Assembly (NCBI GenBank): GCA_016787645.1
Contig: JAEUUF010000013.1
Span: forward strand, 788,372 to 852,371
DNA: 64,000 nucleotides
Source: Cyclobacteriaceae bacterium
GTDB lineage: Bacteria > Bacteroidota > Bacteroidia > Cytophagales > Cyclobacteriaceae
Direction: 5' to 3'
Shown here piece by piece: positions 32,671-41,555 of the stretch (position 1 is the stretch's first letter; the number at the start of each line of letters is the position of its first letter). A program made the translations under genes and the position numbers. Under the pieces are notes generated by a model, which saw only the letters and a program-made list of their open reading frames with translations, was not told where the DNA came from and did no database searches.

Positions 32671-33246
32671 ATGCATTTCCAGATTTACCGCGCTAGGGAG
32701 ACGGAACTGATCGAGGCCTGTCGGCGGAACGACCGCTCGGCACAAAAGGCCCTGTTCGACCGGATGGCATCGAAAATGCTGTCCGTGTGCCGTCGCTACG
32801 TGCGCGATCGGATGGAGGCAGAGGACATCCTCGTGGTTTCGTTCACCAAGGTATTCGAACGGATCGGGCAGTTCAAAGGCGACGGCAGCTTTGAAGGCTG
32901 GGTCCGGCGGATCGTGGTGAACGAATCACTGACCTTCCTCCGAAAGAACAAGAACATGTACCTCGAAACTGACCTGGAAGCGGCCGACCGGGAAACCAAG
33001 GGTACCGTTTTGGAAACTGATCTCGAGGCGGAAGACTTGATGAAACTGATTCACGAACTGCCGGCGGGATACCGGATGGTGTTCAACCTGTATGCCATCG
33101 ACGGCTTCTCGCACAAGGAGATCGCCGAGCAAATTGGGATCACCGAAAGTACTTCGAAATCACAACTCAGCCGGGCCCGAACGCACCTGCAGGCACGACT
33201 GGAACAAATGCAAAAAGACAGGAGCGTAAAACAGCAAGCACAATGA
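32671..33246 (+). CDS. Sigma-70 family (ECF-type) RNA polymerase sigma factor
   Basis: A 191-residue sigma factor. Region 2 is at residues about 10-85 (ACRRNDRSAQKALFDRMASKM, DRMEAEDILVVSFTKVFERI, FEGWVRRIVVNESLTFLRKN). Region 4 is at about 135-180 (ELPAGYRMVFNLYAIDGFSHKEIAEQIGITEST), ending in a positively charged tail. The ATG at 32671 fits the start of region 2. The next gene overlaps it by 4 bases and encodes a membrane protein likely to be its anti-sigma factor. Confidence 0.94.
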   Translation: MHFQIYRARETELIEACRRNDRSAQKALFDRMASKMLSVCRRYVRDRMEAEDILVVSFTKVFERIGQFKGDGSFEGWVRRIVVNESLTFLRKNKNMYLETDLEAADRETKGTVLETDLEAEDLMKLIHELPAGYRMVFNLYAIDGFSHKEIAEQIGITESTSKSQLSRARTHLQARLEQMQKDRSVKQQAQ

Positions 33247-33896
33247 ATCACGTAGACCAACTATTCAGCGAAAAGCTTGGCGGACACAGCACCACCCCTT
33301 CTGCCGGTGCCTGGGAGAAAGTCGAAACGGGGCTGTCCACCGGGACAAACTCGTTCGCCTGGATGCGTTGGGCCGCCGTGCTTATCCCGGCTATCGCTGC
33401 TGCTTCATTCTGGTACAGCTCTTCTTCTGAAACTCCTGCCCTGGCTGTACAGTCCCATAAGCCAGCACCCGCAAGCCCTGCAGTGGTTGCACCCGTGAAG
33501 ACTGCCGTGCCTGAGCCTGCTGTGAAGCCCACAATAGCTTCCAAGAAAGTTGCCAGGAAGAATAGCGTGGTGCCCGCCGTACCCGCACCCATGCCAGACC
33601 CTGAAGTAGTAAGTATCCTGCCGGAAACCGTCCTACTGGAAGACATTACCATCGAACCCGTTGAACCCGCGGTACCAACCCAAGAGGTGGCTGAGACACA
33701 ACAGCCCATCGTGTTGGTCTATACCCTGGAAAGCGCGGTGACGAATATCGCTGAAGAAGACAAACCCACCTCCCTCGAACGAGTAGTGGAATTTGCCCGG
33801 ACAGTAAAGCACAGCGATCCCATCAGCGACCTGCGGGGATGGAAAGATGATCTTCTTGCCATGGACTTACGCAAGAAATCAACCAAAAGAAACTAA
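33243..33896 (+). CDS. Putative anti-sigma factor, single-pass membrane protein
   Basis: A 217-residue protein whose ATG overlaps the sigma-factor stop (33243-33246). It has a short cytoplasmic N-terminus (about 40 residues, MNHVDQLFSEKLGGHS...), one membrane helix (AAVLIPAIAAASFWYS) and a Pro/Ala/Val-rich extracytoplasmic segment of the TonB-like spacer kind. No zinc-binding anti-sigma motif (HxxxCxxC) is seen. Position and topology support an anti-sigma or accessory role, not sequence identity. Confidence 0.6.
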   Translation: MNHVDQLFSEKLGGHSTTPSAGAWEKVETGLSTGTNSFAWMRWAAVLIPAIAAASFWYSSSSETPALAVQSHKPAPASPAVVAPVKTAVPEPAVKPTIASKKVARKNSVVPAVPAPMPDPEVVSILPETVLLEDITIEPVEPAVPTQEVAETQQPIVLVYTLESAVTNIAEEDKPTSLERVVEFARTVKHSDPISDLRGWKDDLLAMDLRKKSTKRN

Positions 33897-33900
33897 TCCC

Positions 33901-34947
33901 ATGAACCTCACCCCAAAATACATACTGACCCTGTTATTTCTTCTCGTTGCCGCTGCGGTTGGCGCACAGCCCGCCGACACCTTGGTGGTAAAAGTCGGCA
34001 AGGAATCCAAAGTGATCTTTGCCATCAAGGATAAACAGGACCTTGAAACGCTGAAGCATTACAACTTCCAGGCCCTGATGGACGATATGCTCAAGAAACT
34101 CGAGCAGCGGGATACTAGCGCGTTGACCAAGTCATCTTCCACCTACCTGAAAGACACGACCCAGGCAACACCTGCAAAGCCCGCCCCGGAAGATACCTGG
34201 ATTCGCGACCGTCGCGATGACAACACGTGGCGCTGGGACGACGATCGGGATTTCCGGCGAGAGTCACGTCGTGACCGGTACTCCCGTCGACCTTATCACT
34301 CTTTTAACATTGATCTTGGGATGAACAACTACCTGGAGAACGGGCATTTCCCGGATGGCGGTAACCAACTGTATACCGTTAAGCCCTGGGGCTCCTGGTA
34401 TGTCGGGCTGACCTCCACACTCCGTACCCGCATCTCCAACAAGTTCTTTCTCGAATGGGGCGCCGGCGTGTCGTGGTACAACTTCAAGTTTGCCAATTAC
34501 AAAGTGGGCATATCCAAAGACGATACGGGCGTAATCTTCTACGAGAATCCACGGACCGATGTCGAGTTTACCAAGAGCAAACTCACGGTGGCTTACGTCA
34601 ACCTGTCCATGGTCCCGATGTTTGACTTTGGCGGTTATGGTCGAAAGCCGATGGTCTTCAACGGCGACCGACTCAACTTTGACTGCCGCGGTTCCTTCCG
34701 GTTCGGTGTAGGACCCTATGTAGGGTATCGCCTCGACAGTTACACGAAGCAGGTTTGGGAAGAAAACGGCGACAAGCAGAAGTCACATTACCACGATAAT
34801 TATTACCTGAATAACCTTCGCTATGGAATTCGTGCCCAGATCGGTTTCCGCGACACGGATATCTTCTTCAATTACGACCTCAACGGGCTGTTCATTGACG
34901 GCAAAGGGCCAAAGCTCAATGCCTTCAGTTTTGGGATTACGCTCTAG
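33901..34947 (+). CDS. Outer-membrane beta-barrel protein
   Basis: A 348-residue protein starting at the ATG at 33901, which gives a signal peptide (ending VGAQPAD). A charged region follows, with a strongly Arg/Asp-rich stretch around residues 105-135 (DTWIRDRRDDNTWRWDDD). The C-terminal two thirds alternate aromatic and polar residues in barrel style (FFLEWGAGVSWYNFKFANY, FRFGVGPYVGYRLDSY) and end in a hydrophobic strand, FSFGITL. It is the third gene of the sigma/anti-sigma operon, 4 bp downstream. It is perhaps the envelope component whose state that system reports. Confidence 0.75.
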   Translation: MNLTPKYILTLLFLLVAAAVGAQPADTLVVKVGKESKVIFAIKDKQDLETLKHYNFQALMDDMLKKLEQRDTSALTKSSSTYLKDTTQATPAKPAPEDTWIRDRRDDNTWRWDDDRDFRRESRRDRYSRRPYHSFNIDLGMNNYLENGHFPDGGNQLYTVKPWGSWYVGLTSTLRTRISNKFFLEWGAGVSWYNFKFANYKVGISKDDTGVIFYENPRTDVEFTKSKLTVAYVNLSMVPMFDFGGYGRKPMVFNGDRLNFDCRGSFRFGVGPYVGYRLDSYTKQVWEENGDKQKSHYHDNYYLNNLRYGIRAQIGFRDTDIFFNYDLNGLFIDGKGPKLNAFSFGITL

Positions 34948-34962
34948 GCAATTCTGACAGAC

Positions 34963-35472
34963 CTAATTCCTGGTCCTGCTCTTCCGGGGAAGATCCTGGT
35001 TGTGCAGGACCAGGTCTTTTTCAGGGCCCCTGAGTTCGAAGGTCATGCAAAAACGGGCCGGGCCGGGCCATTGCGCAATAAGGGCAAGAACCACCACCAT
35101 ATAAACTCCACTGAAGTAAATGCTGTGCGTCAGGTAATAGCCGCCCGCCAGCAGCAACAAGCCAGCCGCGTAAACACCCTGGCGGACTACCACCAGCACA
35201 AAGTACCCATCCATTTTCCTGGACAACTCGCCCAGAACTTTCAGTTGCCTGATTCTGGATCGCCAGAAAAGGTTAACAGTCGTTAGGGCAACTGCCACAA
35301 AAACACAACCAATGATGAGCAGTACATCATGCTGACGCTCGTCGATGATCATCGGAATCGATTTCAGCGCGGCAATGTGCAGATAAAGGAACACTATCAC
35401 CGGCAGCAGTAGGAGGATGAAGCCGATAGTGTTAAGTTTGTAAAAGAATTCCTTGATCGATAGGAAGTTCAT
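34963..35472 (-). CDS. Four-helix membrane protein of unknown function
   Basis: A 169-residue protein with four likely membrane helices: IGFILLLLPVIVFLYLHIAA, VLLIIGCVFVAVALTTVNLF, YFVLVVVRQGVYAAGLLLLA and a later IYFSGVYMVVVLALIAQW. The C-terminus is polar (RGPEKDLVLHNQDLPRKSRTRN) and probably cytoplasmic. I do not recognise a family. It is convergent with the OMP gene and divergent from the TetR gene across only 35 bp. Confidence 0.65.
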   Translation of the reverse strand: MNFLSIKEFFYKLNTIGFILLLLPVIVFLYLHIAALKSIPMIIDERQHDVLLIIGCVFVAVALTTVNLFWRSRIRQLKVLGELSRKMDGYFVLVVVRQGVYAAGLLLLAGGYYLTHSIYFSGVYMVVVLALIAQWPGPARFCMTFELRGPEKDLVLHNQDLPRKSRTRN

Positions 35473-35507
35473 AGGTATCGCGAAGGCTAAGGTAGCAAGT
35501 TAATCAG

Positions 35508-36092
35508 ATGGAAACGATCACCACGCTATCCAGGAAAGAACAGGTAATCCGGAATGCCGCTGAACTATTCAGGGAGAAGGGTTATGCTGCTTCCTCCATG
35601 CGTGACCTCGCCCAGAAAATGGGCATCGAAGCCGCCAGTCTTTATTCCCACATCCGGTCCAAGGAAGAGATTCTTCAGCACCTCTGCTTTGATATGGCGG
35701 CAGAATTCCGGAAGTCATTGGACGAAGTTGAAAAACAAAAGCTTCCGGCCAGCGAAAAACTCCGTAAGGGGATTGTAGGCCACATCAAGGTGATGGCCAA
35801 AGATCTCATCGCCTCAGCGGTTTTCATGAACGAACACCGGCACCTGAGTCAGCCGTACCTGCGCGAGTTCCTGCTGCTTCGCATCAACTACATCAATCGC
35901 TTCAAAGACATCATCGAGGAAGGCATCCAATCCGGCGAATTCAAAGAGACCATCGACAAGAAGCTCGCCGTGATGACGTTGTTCTCCTCCCTCAACTGGA
36001 TGCCCCAGTGGTACGATCCGCACAACAATATCGTGCCGGATGACCTCGGCCAGCAGCTATCCGACATGCTGGTCAATGGGTTGAAGAAGTAA
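35508..36092 (+). CDS. TetR/AcrR-family transcriptional regulator
   Basis: A 194-residue regulator. The N-terminal helix-turn-helix is classical (RKEQVIRNAAELFREKGYAASSMRDLAQKMGIEAASLYSHIRSKEEIL). The ligand domain is of the TetR_C type seen in fatty-acid-responsive regulators (FMNEHRHLSQPYLREFLLLRINYINRFKDIIEEGI). A sugar transporter gene follows 83 bp downstream on the same strand, but the ligand is unknown. Confidence 0.93.
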   Translation: METITTLSRKEQVIRNAAELFREKGYAASSMRDLAQKMGIEAASLYSHIRSKEEILQHLCFDMAAEFRKSLDEVEKQKLPASEKLRKGIVGHIKVMAKDLIASAVFMNEHRHLSQPYLREFLLLRINYINRFKDIIEEGIQSGEFKETIDKKLAVMTLFSSLNWMPQWYDPHNNIVPDDLGQQLSDMLVNGLKK

Positions 36093-36175
36093 TCTTCCCT
36101 TCAGGATTTGACAATTTCCGACTGGTGCAGACCGATCGGGAAGTTTTTTTGTAATATGTGCGAAATCCCAAAACG

Positions 36176-37513
36176 ATGAGCACATCGCCATCTTTTTCCC
36201 CGGCCGCCATGCGCAGCGCCCTGGCTGCCTCCCTGGGCGGTTTTCTGTTCGGCTTCGATACCGCCGTTATCTCCGGGGTGGAGAAATCCATACAGCAATT
36301 GTGGTCGCTCGACAGCTTTTCTCACGGCTTCACTGTAGCGGCTGCCTTGATCGGCACCGTCATCGGTTCGCTCATCGCGGGGCTTCCTGCCGAGCGGTTC
36401 GGACGGAAGCGCATGCTGCAGGCCATAGGTCTTCTCTACCTGGTCACTTCGCTGGTGACTGCGTTGACCAATGCGTGGTTGCCTTTTGTATTCTTCCGGA
36501 TGCTGGGTGGTATCGGCGTCGGAGCCTCCTCGGTAGTGGGGCCCATGTACATTTCTGAAATCGCGCCGGCCCATAACCGCGGCCGGCTGGTGGCCATGTT
36601 TCAATTCAACATTGTGAGTGGCATTCTGATTGCATTCATCTCCAATTATTTGCTAAGCGACCTCGGCGCTGATGCCTGGCGTTGGATGCTGGGCGTGCAA
36701 GCTTTTCCTTCGCTCCTGTTCCTGGTCCTGGCCTTCTTCCTTCCGGAGAGCCCCCGTTGGCTCGCCGCACACGGTAAAGAGGACGAAGCGAGGGTCGTGC
36801 TTCAACGGGTAGGCGAGCCGGAACCCGATACCGCGCTTGCCCAAATCCGTGAGTCAATGGTAGAAACCACACACGAGCCCTTGTTTTCAGCCAAGTATGC
36901 CAAACCAATCTTCCTCGCCATGTCCCTGGCCGTCTTTAACCAGGTGTCGGGCATCAACGCAATTATGTACTACGCGCCCCGGATTTTTGAAATGTCCGGC
37001 TTGTCGAAATCAGGGGCGTTGCTGCAGGCCATTTCAATCGGCGTCACCAACATGATCTTTACGTTGTTGGCGATACAGGTCATCGATCGCTTCGGGCGAC
37101 GAACACTCTTGCTCATCGGCTCCATCGGTATGGTGGCCTTCCTCGGGCTGGTGTCTGGGGTATTTTTTGCTGGTACCTCCGGGGGATACCTGGTGATGGT
37201 CTGCCTGATCGGTTTTATCGCCTTCTTCGCTTTCTCCCAGGGGGCCGTCATTTGGGTGTTTATTTCTGAGATCTTCCCGAACCGGGTTCGGTCCGCGGGT
37301 CAGACACTGGGAAGTTCGACCCATTGGGTTATGGCCGCTTTGATATCCTGGACATTTCCCATCATTGCGGAAAGCAGCGACCAGGGAGGAGCATGGGCTT
37401 TCGCCTTCTTTAGCACCATGATGCTGGTGCAATTCTTCTTTGCCTGGAAGGTGCTTCCTGAAACCAAGGGGCAATCATTGGAAGGCATCCAGAAGACGTT
37501 GGGGATCCACTGA
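36176..37513 (+). CDS. Sugar:H+ symporter, MFS sugar-porter family
   Basis: A 445-residue transporter with 12 helices and the sugar-porter signatures: GFLFGFDTAVISGVEKSI in helix 1, LPAERFGRKRML between helices 2 and 3, SPRWLAAHGKEDEA after helix 6, FNQVSGINAIMYYAP in helix 7 and PETKGQSLEGIQ at the end. The QVSGINAIMYYAP segment is typical of XylE/AraE/GalP-like proteins. It could import arabinose or xylose for the AraBAD pathway, but it is unlinked to that operon and the specificity is not proven. The start is the ATG at 36176. Confidence 0.9.
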   Translation: MSTSPSFSPAAMRSALAASLGGFLFGFDTAVISGVEKSIQQLWSLDSFSHGFTVAAALIGTVIGSLIAGLPAERFGRKRMLQAIGLLYLVTSLVTALTNAWLPFVFFRMLGGIGVGASSVVGPMYISEIAPAHNRGRLVAMFQFNIVSGILIAFISNYLLSDLGADAWRWMLGVQAFPSLLFLVLAFFLPESPRWLAAHGKEDEARVVLQRVGEPEPDTALAQIRESMVETTHEPLFSAKYAKPIFLAMSLAVFNQVSGINAIMYYAPRIFEMSGLSKSGALLQAISIGVTNMIFTLLAIQVIDRFGRRTLLLIGSIGMVAFLGLVSGVFFAGTSGGYLVMVCLIGFIAFFAFSQGAVIWVFISEIFPNRVRSAGQTLGSSTHWVMAALISWTFPIIAESSDQGGAWAFAFFSTMMLVQFFFAWKVLPETKGQSLEGIQKTLGIH

Positions 37514-37519
37514 GAACGA

Positions 37520-37930
37520 CTACTTCGTTCGCAGCTTGACCGGGATAACCAGCTTCAATCCCGACCAGACTTCATCTACTGCGCACACCTTTACGTCTAC
37601 CAGGCCATTTTTGAGCGCAAAATCACGGATCACATTTTCGTCCAAGTCGGTGGGGACTTTGGAGGATTTCTTCGGCCAGGAAATCCAGATCATTCCATCC
37701 TGAACCAATGATTTTCTTGCCGCAAGCACCTCGCTTTTGTACGAAGCTTGCGAGGTTACGAACAGGTGAATAAAGTTGATCTGACCGCCGTAGCGCGACT
37801 TTACTTTCACTCCTTCCGGCAGTGGACTGATCCAATCCCAATACGCCGTCGGCGCATGGCTCACGAGCATTGAAAATCCAGGCTGGATGCCCAGTTTCTT
37901 GAGTAAAGGAGTGCCTGAATAGCCTGCCAT
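37520..37930 (-). CDS. DUF3052 family protein
   Basis: A 136-residue protein with the DUF3052 pattern: AGYSGTPLLKKLGIQPG at the N-terminus, a central FIHLFVTSQASYKSEVLAAR, then DGMIWISWPKKSSKVPTDLDENVIRDFALKNGLVDVKVCAVDEVWSGLKLVI. The function is unknown. It is a soluble protein without signal or membrane segment, and it is convergent with the MFS gene 6 bp away. Confidence 0.85.
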   Translation of the reverse strand: MAGYSGTPLLKKLGIQPGFSMLVSHAPTAYWDWISPLPEGVKVKSRYGGQINFIHLFVTSQASYKSEVLAARKSLVQDGMIWISWPKKSSKVPTDLDENVIRDFALKNGLVDVKVCAVDEVWSGLKLVIPVKLRTK

Positions 37931-37982
37931 AAAACGCGGGGTTGATTATCCCAATACGCACAACCGGACGAATTGTTTACAC

Positions 37983-38014
37983 AAAAAAAGCGCCCCTCCG
38001 TCTGGAAGGGCGCC
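37983..38014 (-). terminator. Rho-independent terminator
   Basis: On the minus strand a 10-bp stem (GCGCCCTTCC / GGAGGGGCGC, with one G-U pair) and an AGAC loop precede seven T residues. It lies 22 bases after the stop codon of the lipoprotein gene at 38036. Confidence 0.85.
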
Positions 38015-38035
38015 CACTGTTATTAACAGAAAGGA

Positions 38036-38602
38036 TTAGTTCTTCTCCCGCTTGGCCATTTCGGCGTCGAAGGTAGCCTTGAACTTTTCGTAATCGTAGT
38101 CAATCTTGAGGCGCTCGTCTTTGCTGAGACGCTCGTTGTACTGCTTCACCAGGTCATCCGCCGACAGTTCAATGGCGATGTAGGTCTTGTAGTTACCCTC
38201 TTTGGTCTGCACCAGTTTTTCGCAGATGGTGCGAACACCCTGGAGCGTCTGGTCTACCACCTCGCGGTTGAGTTGCTCGAAACGCTGCTCGAGTTCTTCG
38301 CGGCGGTTCATCTCGCGCGAATTGGTATAGTTATCCGTTACCGTCTTCACCGTGGTCTGAATCGACTGGGCCAGCTCGTTACGGGCATTGGTAAGCGCCT
38401 TCTTCTTGGACGTTACCTGGTCCATGCTTTCCCCGATGGAATTGGCACGGAACACTTTGGCGTTGGTGAAATAGTCAGGGCCCGAGCAGGGTACGACCAC
38501 TTCTTTTTCTCCTTCGGGAATGGGAGCCTTGGACTTACAGCCAGGTATCACGATCGCTGCCATGATAACCAGCACACTGGAAAGACGCATTACAGTTTTC
38601 AT
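38036..38602 (-). CDS. LPP20-like lipoprotein, short form
   Basis: A 188-residue lipoprotein starting at the ATG at 38602 (signal MKTVMRLSSVLVIMAAIVIPGC, lipobox IPGC). The mature part has the pattern of LPP20/LpxP20-type lipoproteins: FRANSIGESMDQVTSKKKALTNARNELAQSIQTTV followed by a coiled segment (NRREELEQRFEQLNREVVDQ) and KTYIAIELSADDLVKQYNERL. It comes 101 bp after a larger related lipoprotein gene on the same strand, and the terminator at 37983 ends the unit. Confidence 0.75.
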   Translation of the reverse strand: MKTVMRLSSVLVIMAAIVIPGCKSKAPIPEGEKEVVVPCSGPDYFTNAKVFRANSIGESMDQVTSKKKALTNARNELAQSIQTTVKTVTDNYTNSREMNRREELEQRFEQLNREVVDQTLQGVRTICEKLVQTKEGNYKTYIAIELSADDLVKQYNERLSKDERLKIDYDYEKFKATFDAEMAKREKN

Positions 38603-38702
38603 ATCATATTCACGTTTGGTTACGCAAGTTACACAATGCAATTAACAGGCCACACTGTTATTTGCTCATTATCGTCCAAAATGCCCTCAAAAACACGGTT
38701 TT

Positions 38703-40070
38703 TTACTGCAATATGGCATTGAGTAATTCCGGGAGTTTTTCTTTCTCCAAAATCTCCAGTGACTTGGTATACGCCTCCTGGCTGGCCCGCTCGTGGTCAA
38801 GGCTGAAGCCCTTGACCCGGTCCAGCGTAGTCGCGTAAATCTCCTTATTGTCCTTGGCCGTGCTGACATGGATAACGCTGGTTACATAGCTTATATAGAT
38901 GCTTCCTGAAACAGCGCCTTTCTCGGAATCCGAAGTAATGTTCATGACCAATTCTGCTTTTGACTTATCCTCGGTAAACTCAAACCCCTCCGTAGACAGG
39001 AAGTTCTTGATCTTATTAGTGATTTGCAGTGTCGATCGCGGGTTACCAAAATTCTTTTCCACTGAAGTGACAAATACGACCGGTCGCTGCACCGCCATCA
39101 AAATTGACACTTTCGGCAGGGTCATTTTGGATGAGATCAAGGCGAAGATCGGTGATGGATTTTGCCCCGCGAAAGCCAGCAGGTTGACGCTCACCCCGAC
39201 CGACTGTTCCAGCTCCCTGGACCCGATCTTGGTCAGCAATATTTTGGCTTGCCCGTCCTGGGTGGTCTTGTAGTCGGGGAAAACATCCCCAGATCCCTTT
39301 TCAAAAGCGGCCTTCAGGGGCAAATCGGCCATGGCCTTCTTGGTAGACTTGCTGGTCGCATGAATCATCACCGATTGGCTTCCCTGGGCCACACGCCGGT
39401 TGAGGGTAAGTTGTGATGGCGTTGCATTTAACTGAATGTCATCCAGCAGTTTTTGCATGCTGGCATATATCTCGTTGGTCAGGATCATCTCCTTGCCTTC
39501 AAAGGTGAGGGTAATCGGCTCCGCCAGGTATTTTTCAACGGCCCTGAATCCCTGGTAATAAAATCCAAGCGCCTGGATTGGGTTGGACTCCCGCTCGGAT
39601 TGCTTCGCTTTGGTAAAATAGTCCATCGCCAGCGTCACAGCATCCCGTTTTTGCTGTTCCTTGATCTCCCGGTACCGCATTTTGGAAAGCCGGTAGTAGA
39701 CCCAGTAATTCTTATCATCCTCCCAGGAGTCAACCGTCTCAAATTCCTCGATTTCGTCGGCCGCCGTGGTCTGGATCATCTGCTCGTACCGCTCCCGGAA
39801 TTCTTTGTTATTGTCGATCTGCGTGAGGACGGAAGTGGATGATATATTGACCTTGATTTCCGAAACCAAGTCCTCCAGCGCGCTCTTTTTGGCCTCCTGG
39901 ACGTAATTATTGGTGCCCGTCTTGGCCGCGTGCCCAATGCCCACAAAATAGGAATCCGCCATGGGTTTGGCACTCATCCACGATGGCTTCGGATTGGGAT
40001 CTACCGGTTGCTTGGTAACAGAAGGACTGCAGGCAAACAGAAGCAGGAAGGGAACGTACGCGTATTTCAC
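38703..40070 (-). CDS. LPP20-family lipoprotein, long form
   Basis: A 455-residue lipoprotein (lipobox LLFAC near residue 14). The N-terminal half is LPP20-like: KPSWMSAKPMADSYFVGIGHAAKTGTNNYVQEAKKSALEDLVSEIKVNIS and WVYYRLSKMRYREIKEQQKR. The C-terminal half (residues about 230-450) has beta-rich repeats and a region recalling a tubulin-binding or glycosyl-type fold that I cannot name. LPP20 proteins are outer-membrane lipoproteins of unknown role. It probably forms a two-gene unit with the shorter lipoprotein. Confidence 0.78.
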   Translation of the reverse strand: MKYAYVPFLLLFACSPSVTKQPVDPNPKPSWMSAKPMADSYFVGIGHAAKTGTNNYVQEAKKSALEDLVSEIKVNISSTSVLTQIDNNKEFRERYEQMIQTTAADEIEEFETVDSWEDDKNYWVYYRLSKMRYREIKEQQKRDAVTLAMDYFTKAKQSERESNPIQALGFYYQGFRAVEKYLAEPITLTFEGKEMILTNEIYASMQKLLDDIQLNATPSQLTLNRRVAQGSQSVMIHATSKSTKKAMADLPLKAAFEKGSGDVFPDYKTTQDGQAKILLTKIGSRELEQSVGVSVNLLAFAGQNPSPIFALISSKMTLPKVSILMAVQRPVVFVTSVEKNFGNPRSTLQITNKIKNFLSTEGFEFTEDKSKAELVMNITSDSEKGAVSGSIYISYVTSVIHVSTAKDNKEIYATTLDRVKGFSLDHERASQEAYTKSLEILEKEKLPELLNAILQ

Positions 40071-40200
40071 GACAGGAGGGCTTTGTATTTATCTAACCCA
40101 GATTCATGCCAAAAATAGCGGTATTTCATGCAATCGTTAGGAAAAGCCGCAAGGAAAGATGAAGGTTTTCGTTATAACTTCGACTCAAAATTGAAAGACA

Positions 40201-40710
40201 ATGAAGGGCTTGGGCATTTTGCTGGTTCTGGCTACGATGTTGGCCTGCCAGCCCTCTTCACAGGATGTAGTATCGGAATTTACCGGCAACGAGACCACCT
40301 ATGATCTTCAATCCGGATCTGCCCACGGCGTGACGGGAACCGTGGTGTTCAAAGAGCGTCGCGATGGCAAAGTCACTGCCGTTATTCAGCTCAAGGGTAC
40401 TAGTGGCAACCTAAAACATCCCGTGCACCTTCACCTGGGTGACCTTGCCACTGCTGACGCGGATATTGCCCTTCTGCTTACACCGGTTGATGCCAACACG
40501 GGTCGCAGCGAAACCACATTCAATATGCTTTCAGATGAATCCGTTATCACCTACCCTCAATTGATCCAGCTTGCTGCTTCCGTGAAGATTCACCTTGGCG
40601 AAGTGGGCGAAGCCCGAAACGTCATTATTGCCGCCGGAAACATCGGGTCTTCGTTCACCAAAGCAACGCCAACCGGTCGCACCGGAATTGCGACGTGCAA
40701 GAGCGAATAG
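40201..40710 (+). CDS. CHRD-like lipoprotein
   Basis: A 169-residue lipoprotein (signal MKGLGILLVLATMLAC). The mature part has a small beta-domain with KHPVHLHLGDLATADADIALLL followed by VKIHLGEVGEARNVIIAAGNIG, similar in pattern to the CHRD domain, whose HxHxG motif is only partly kept here (VHLHLG). The function is unknown. It is a single gene between divergent LPP20 and convergent sdhB. Confidence 0.6.
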   Translation: MKGLGILLVLATMLACQPSSQDVVSEFTGNETTYDLQSGSAHGVTGTVVFKERRDGKVTAVIQLKGTSGNLKHPVHLHLGDLATADADIALLLTPVDANTGRSETTFNMLSDESVITYPQLIQLAASVKIHLGEVGEARNVIIAAGNIGSSFTKATPTGRTGIATCKSE

Positions 40711-40742
40711 ATTTTTTTGAATTCCTGATCTAGTAAGCAGTA

Positions 40743-41513
40743 TTACTCGCCTCCCCCACCCGAGGCAATCTCGTAAGAGGAGACCATCGCGGAGTAGTAC
40801 TCGCGGTTTAGCCGGGCGATATTGGTGATCTTGATTGACTTCGGGCACTCCGCCTCGCAGGCGCGGGTGTTGGTGCAGGCGCCAAATCCTTCGTCATCCA
40901 TCTGGGCCACCATTTTCTCCACTCGTTCCTTCCGCTCGGACTGTCCCTGGGGCAACAAGGCGTATTGGGAAACTTTAGCACTTACAAACAACATGGCGCT
41001 GGCGTTCTTGCAGGCGGCCACGCAGGCGCCACAACCAATGCACGACGCCGCATCCATGGCCTCGTCTGCTACTTTCTTCGGAATCAGAATCGCGTTGGCA
41101 TCAGGTGCCGCTCCCGTATTGACGGAGACGTAACCACCTGCTTGCTGAATGCGCTCAAACGCCGTGCGATCCACCACCAGGTCCTTGATGACCGGGAATG
41201 CCGTAGCTCTCCAGGGTTCGACCGTTATCGTATCTCCATCTTTGAAGCTGCGCATATGGAGCTGGCACGTGGTGGTCTGCAAAGGGCCGTGAGGCCTGCC
41301 ATTGATCACCATGCTGCACATTCCGCAAATGCCTTCGCGGCAGTCGTGGTCAAACGCCACCGGCTCCTCGCCTTTCTTGATGAGGTCGGCATTGAGAATG
41401 TCGAACATCTCCAGGAAAGACATATCCGGTGAAACATGAGGCAATGAATAGGTTTTGAACCCTCCTTTAGTGTTGCCGTTCTTTTGTCTCCAAACCTTCA
41501 GTGTAATCTTCAT
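40743..41513 (-). CDS. sdhB: Succinate dehydrogenase iron-sulfur subunit
   Basis: SdhB passes electrons from FAD to the quinone site of complex II. The 256-residue product carries the 2Fe-2S ligands in [20 protein letters not shown]...TTC (near residues 58-80), and the 4Fe-4S and 3Fe-4S ligands in [11 protein letters not shown] and [15 protein letters not shown]. It is the last gene of sdhCAB, 42 bp after sdhA. The sequence resembles the Bacteroidota/epsilon-type fumarate reductase and succinate dehydrogenase. Confidence 0.96.
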   Translation of the reverse strand: MKITLKVWRQKNGNTKGGFKTYSLPHVSPDMSFLEMFDILNADLIKKGEEPVAFDHDCREGICGMCSMVINGRPHGPLQTTTCQLHMRSFKDGDTITVEPWRATAFPVIKDLVVDRTAFERIQQAGGYVSVNTGAAPDANAILIPKKVADEAMDAASCIGCGACVAACKNASAMLFVSAKVSQYALLPQGQSERKERVEKMVAQMDDEGFGACTNTRACEAECPKSIKITNIARLNREYYSAMVSSYEIASGGGGE

Positions 41514-41555
41514 GGTCGGTATTCAGTATCGGTGGTCAGTAAAATCAGTTGAAGT

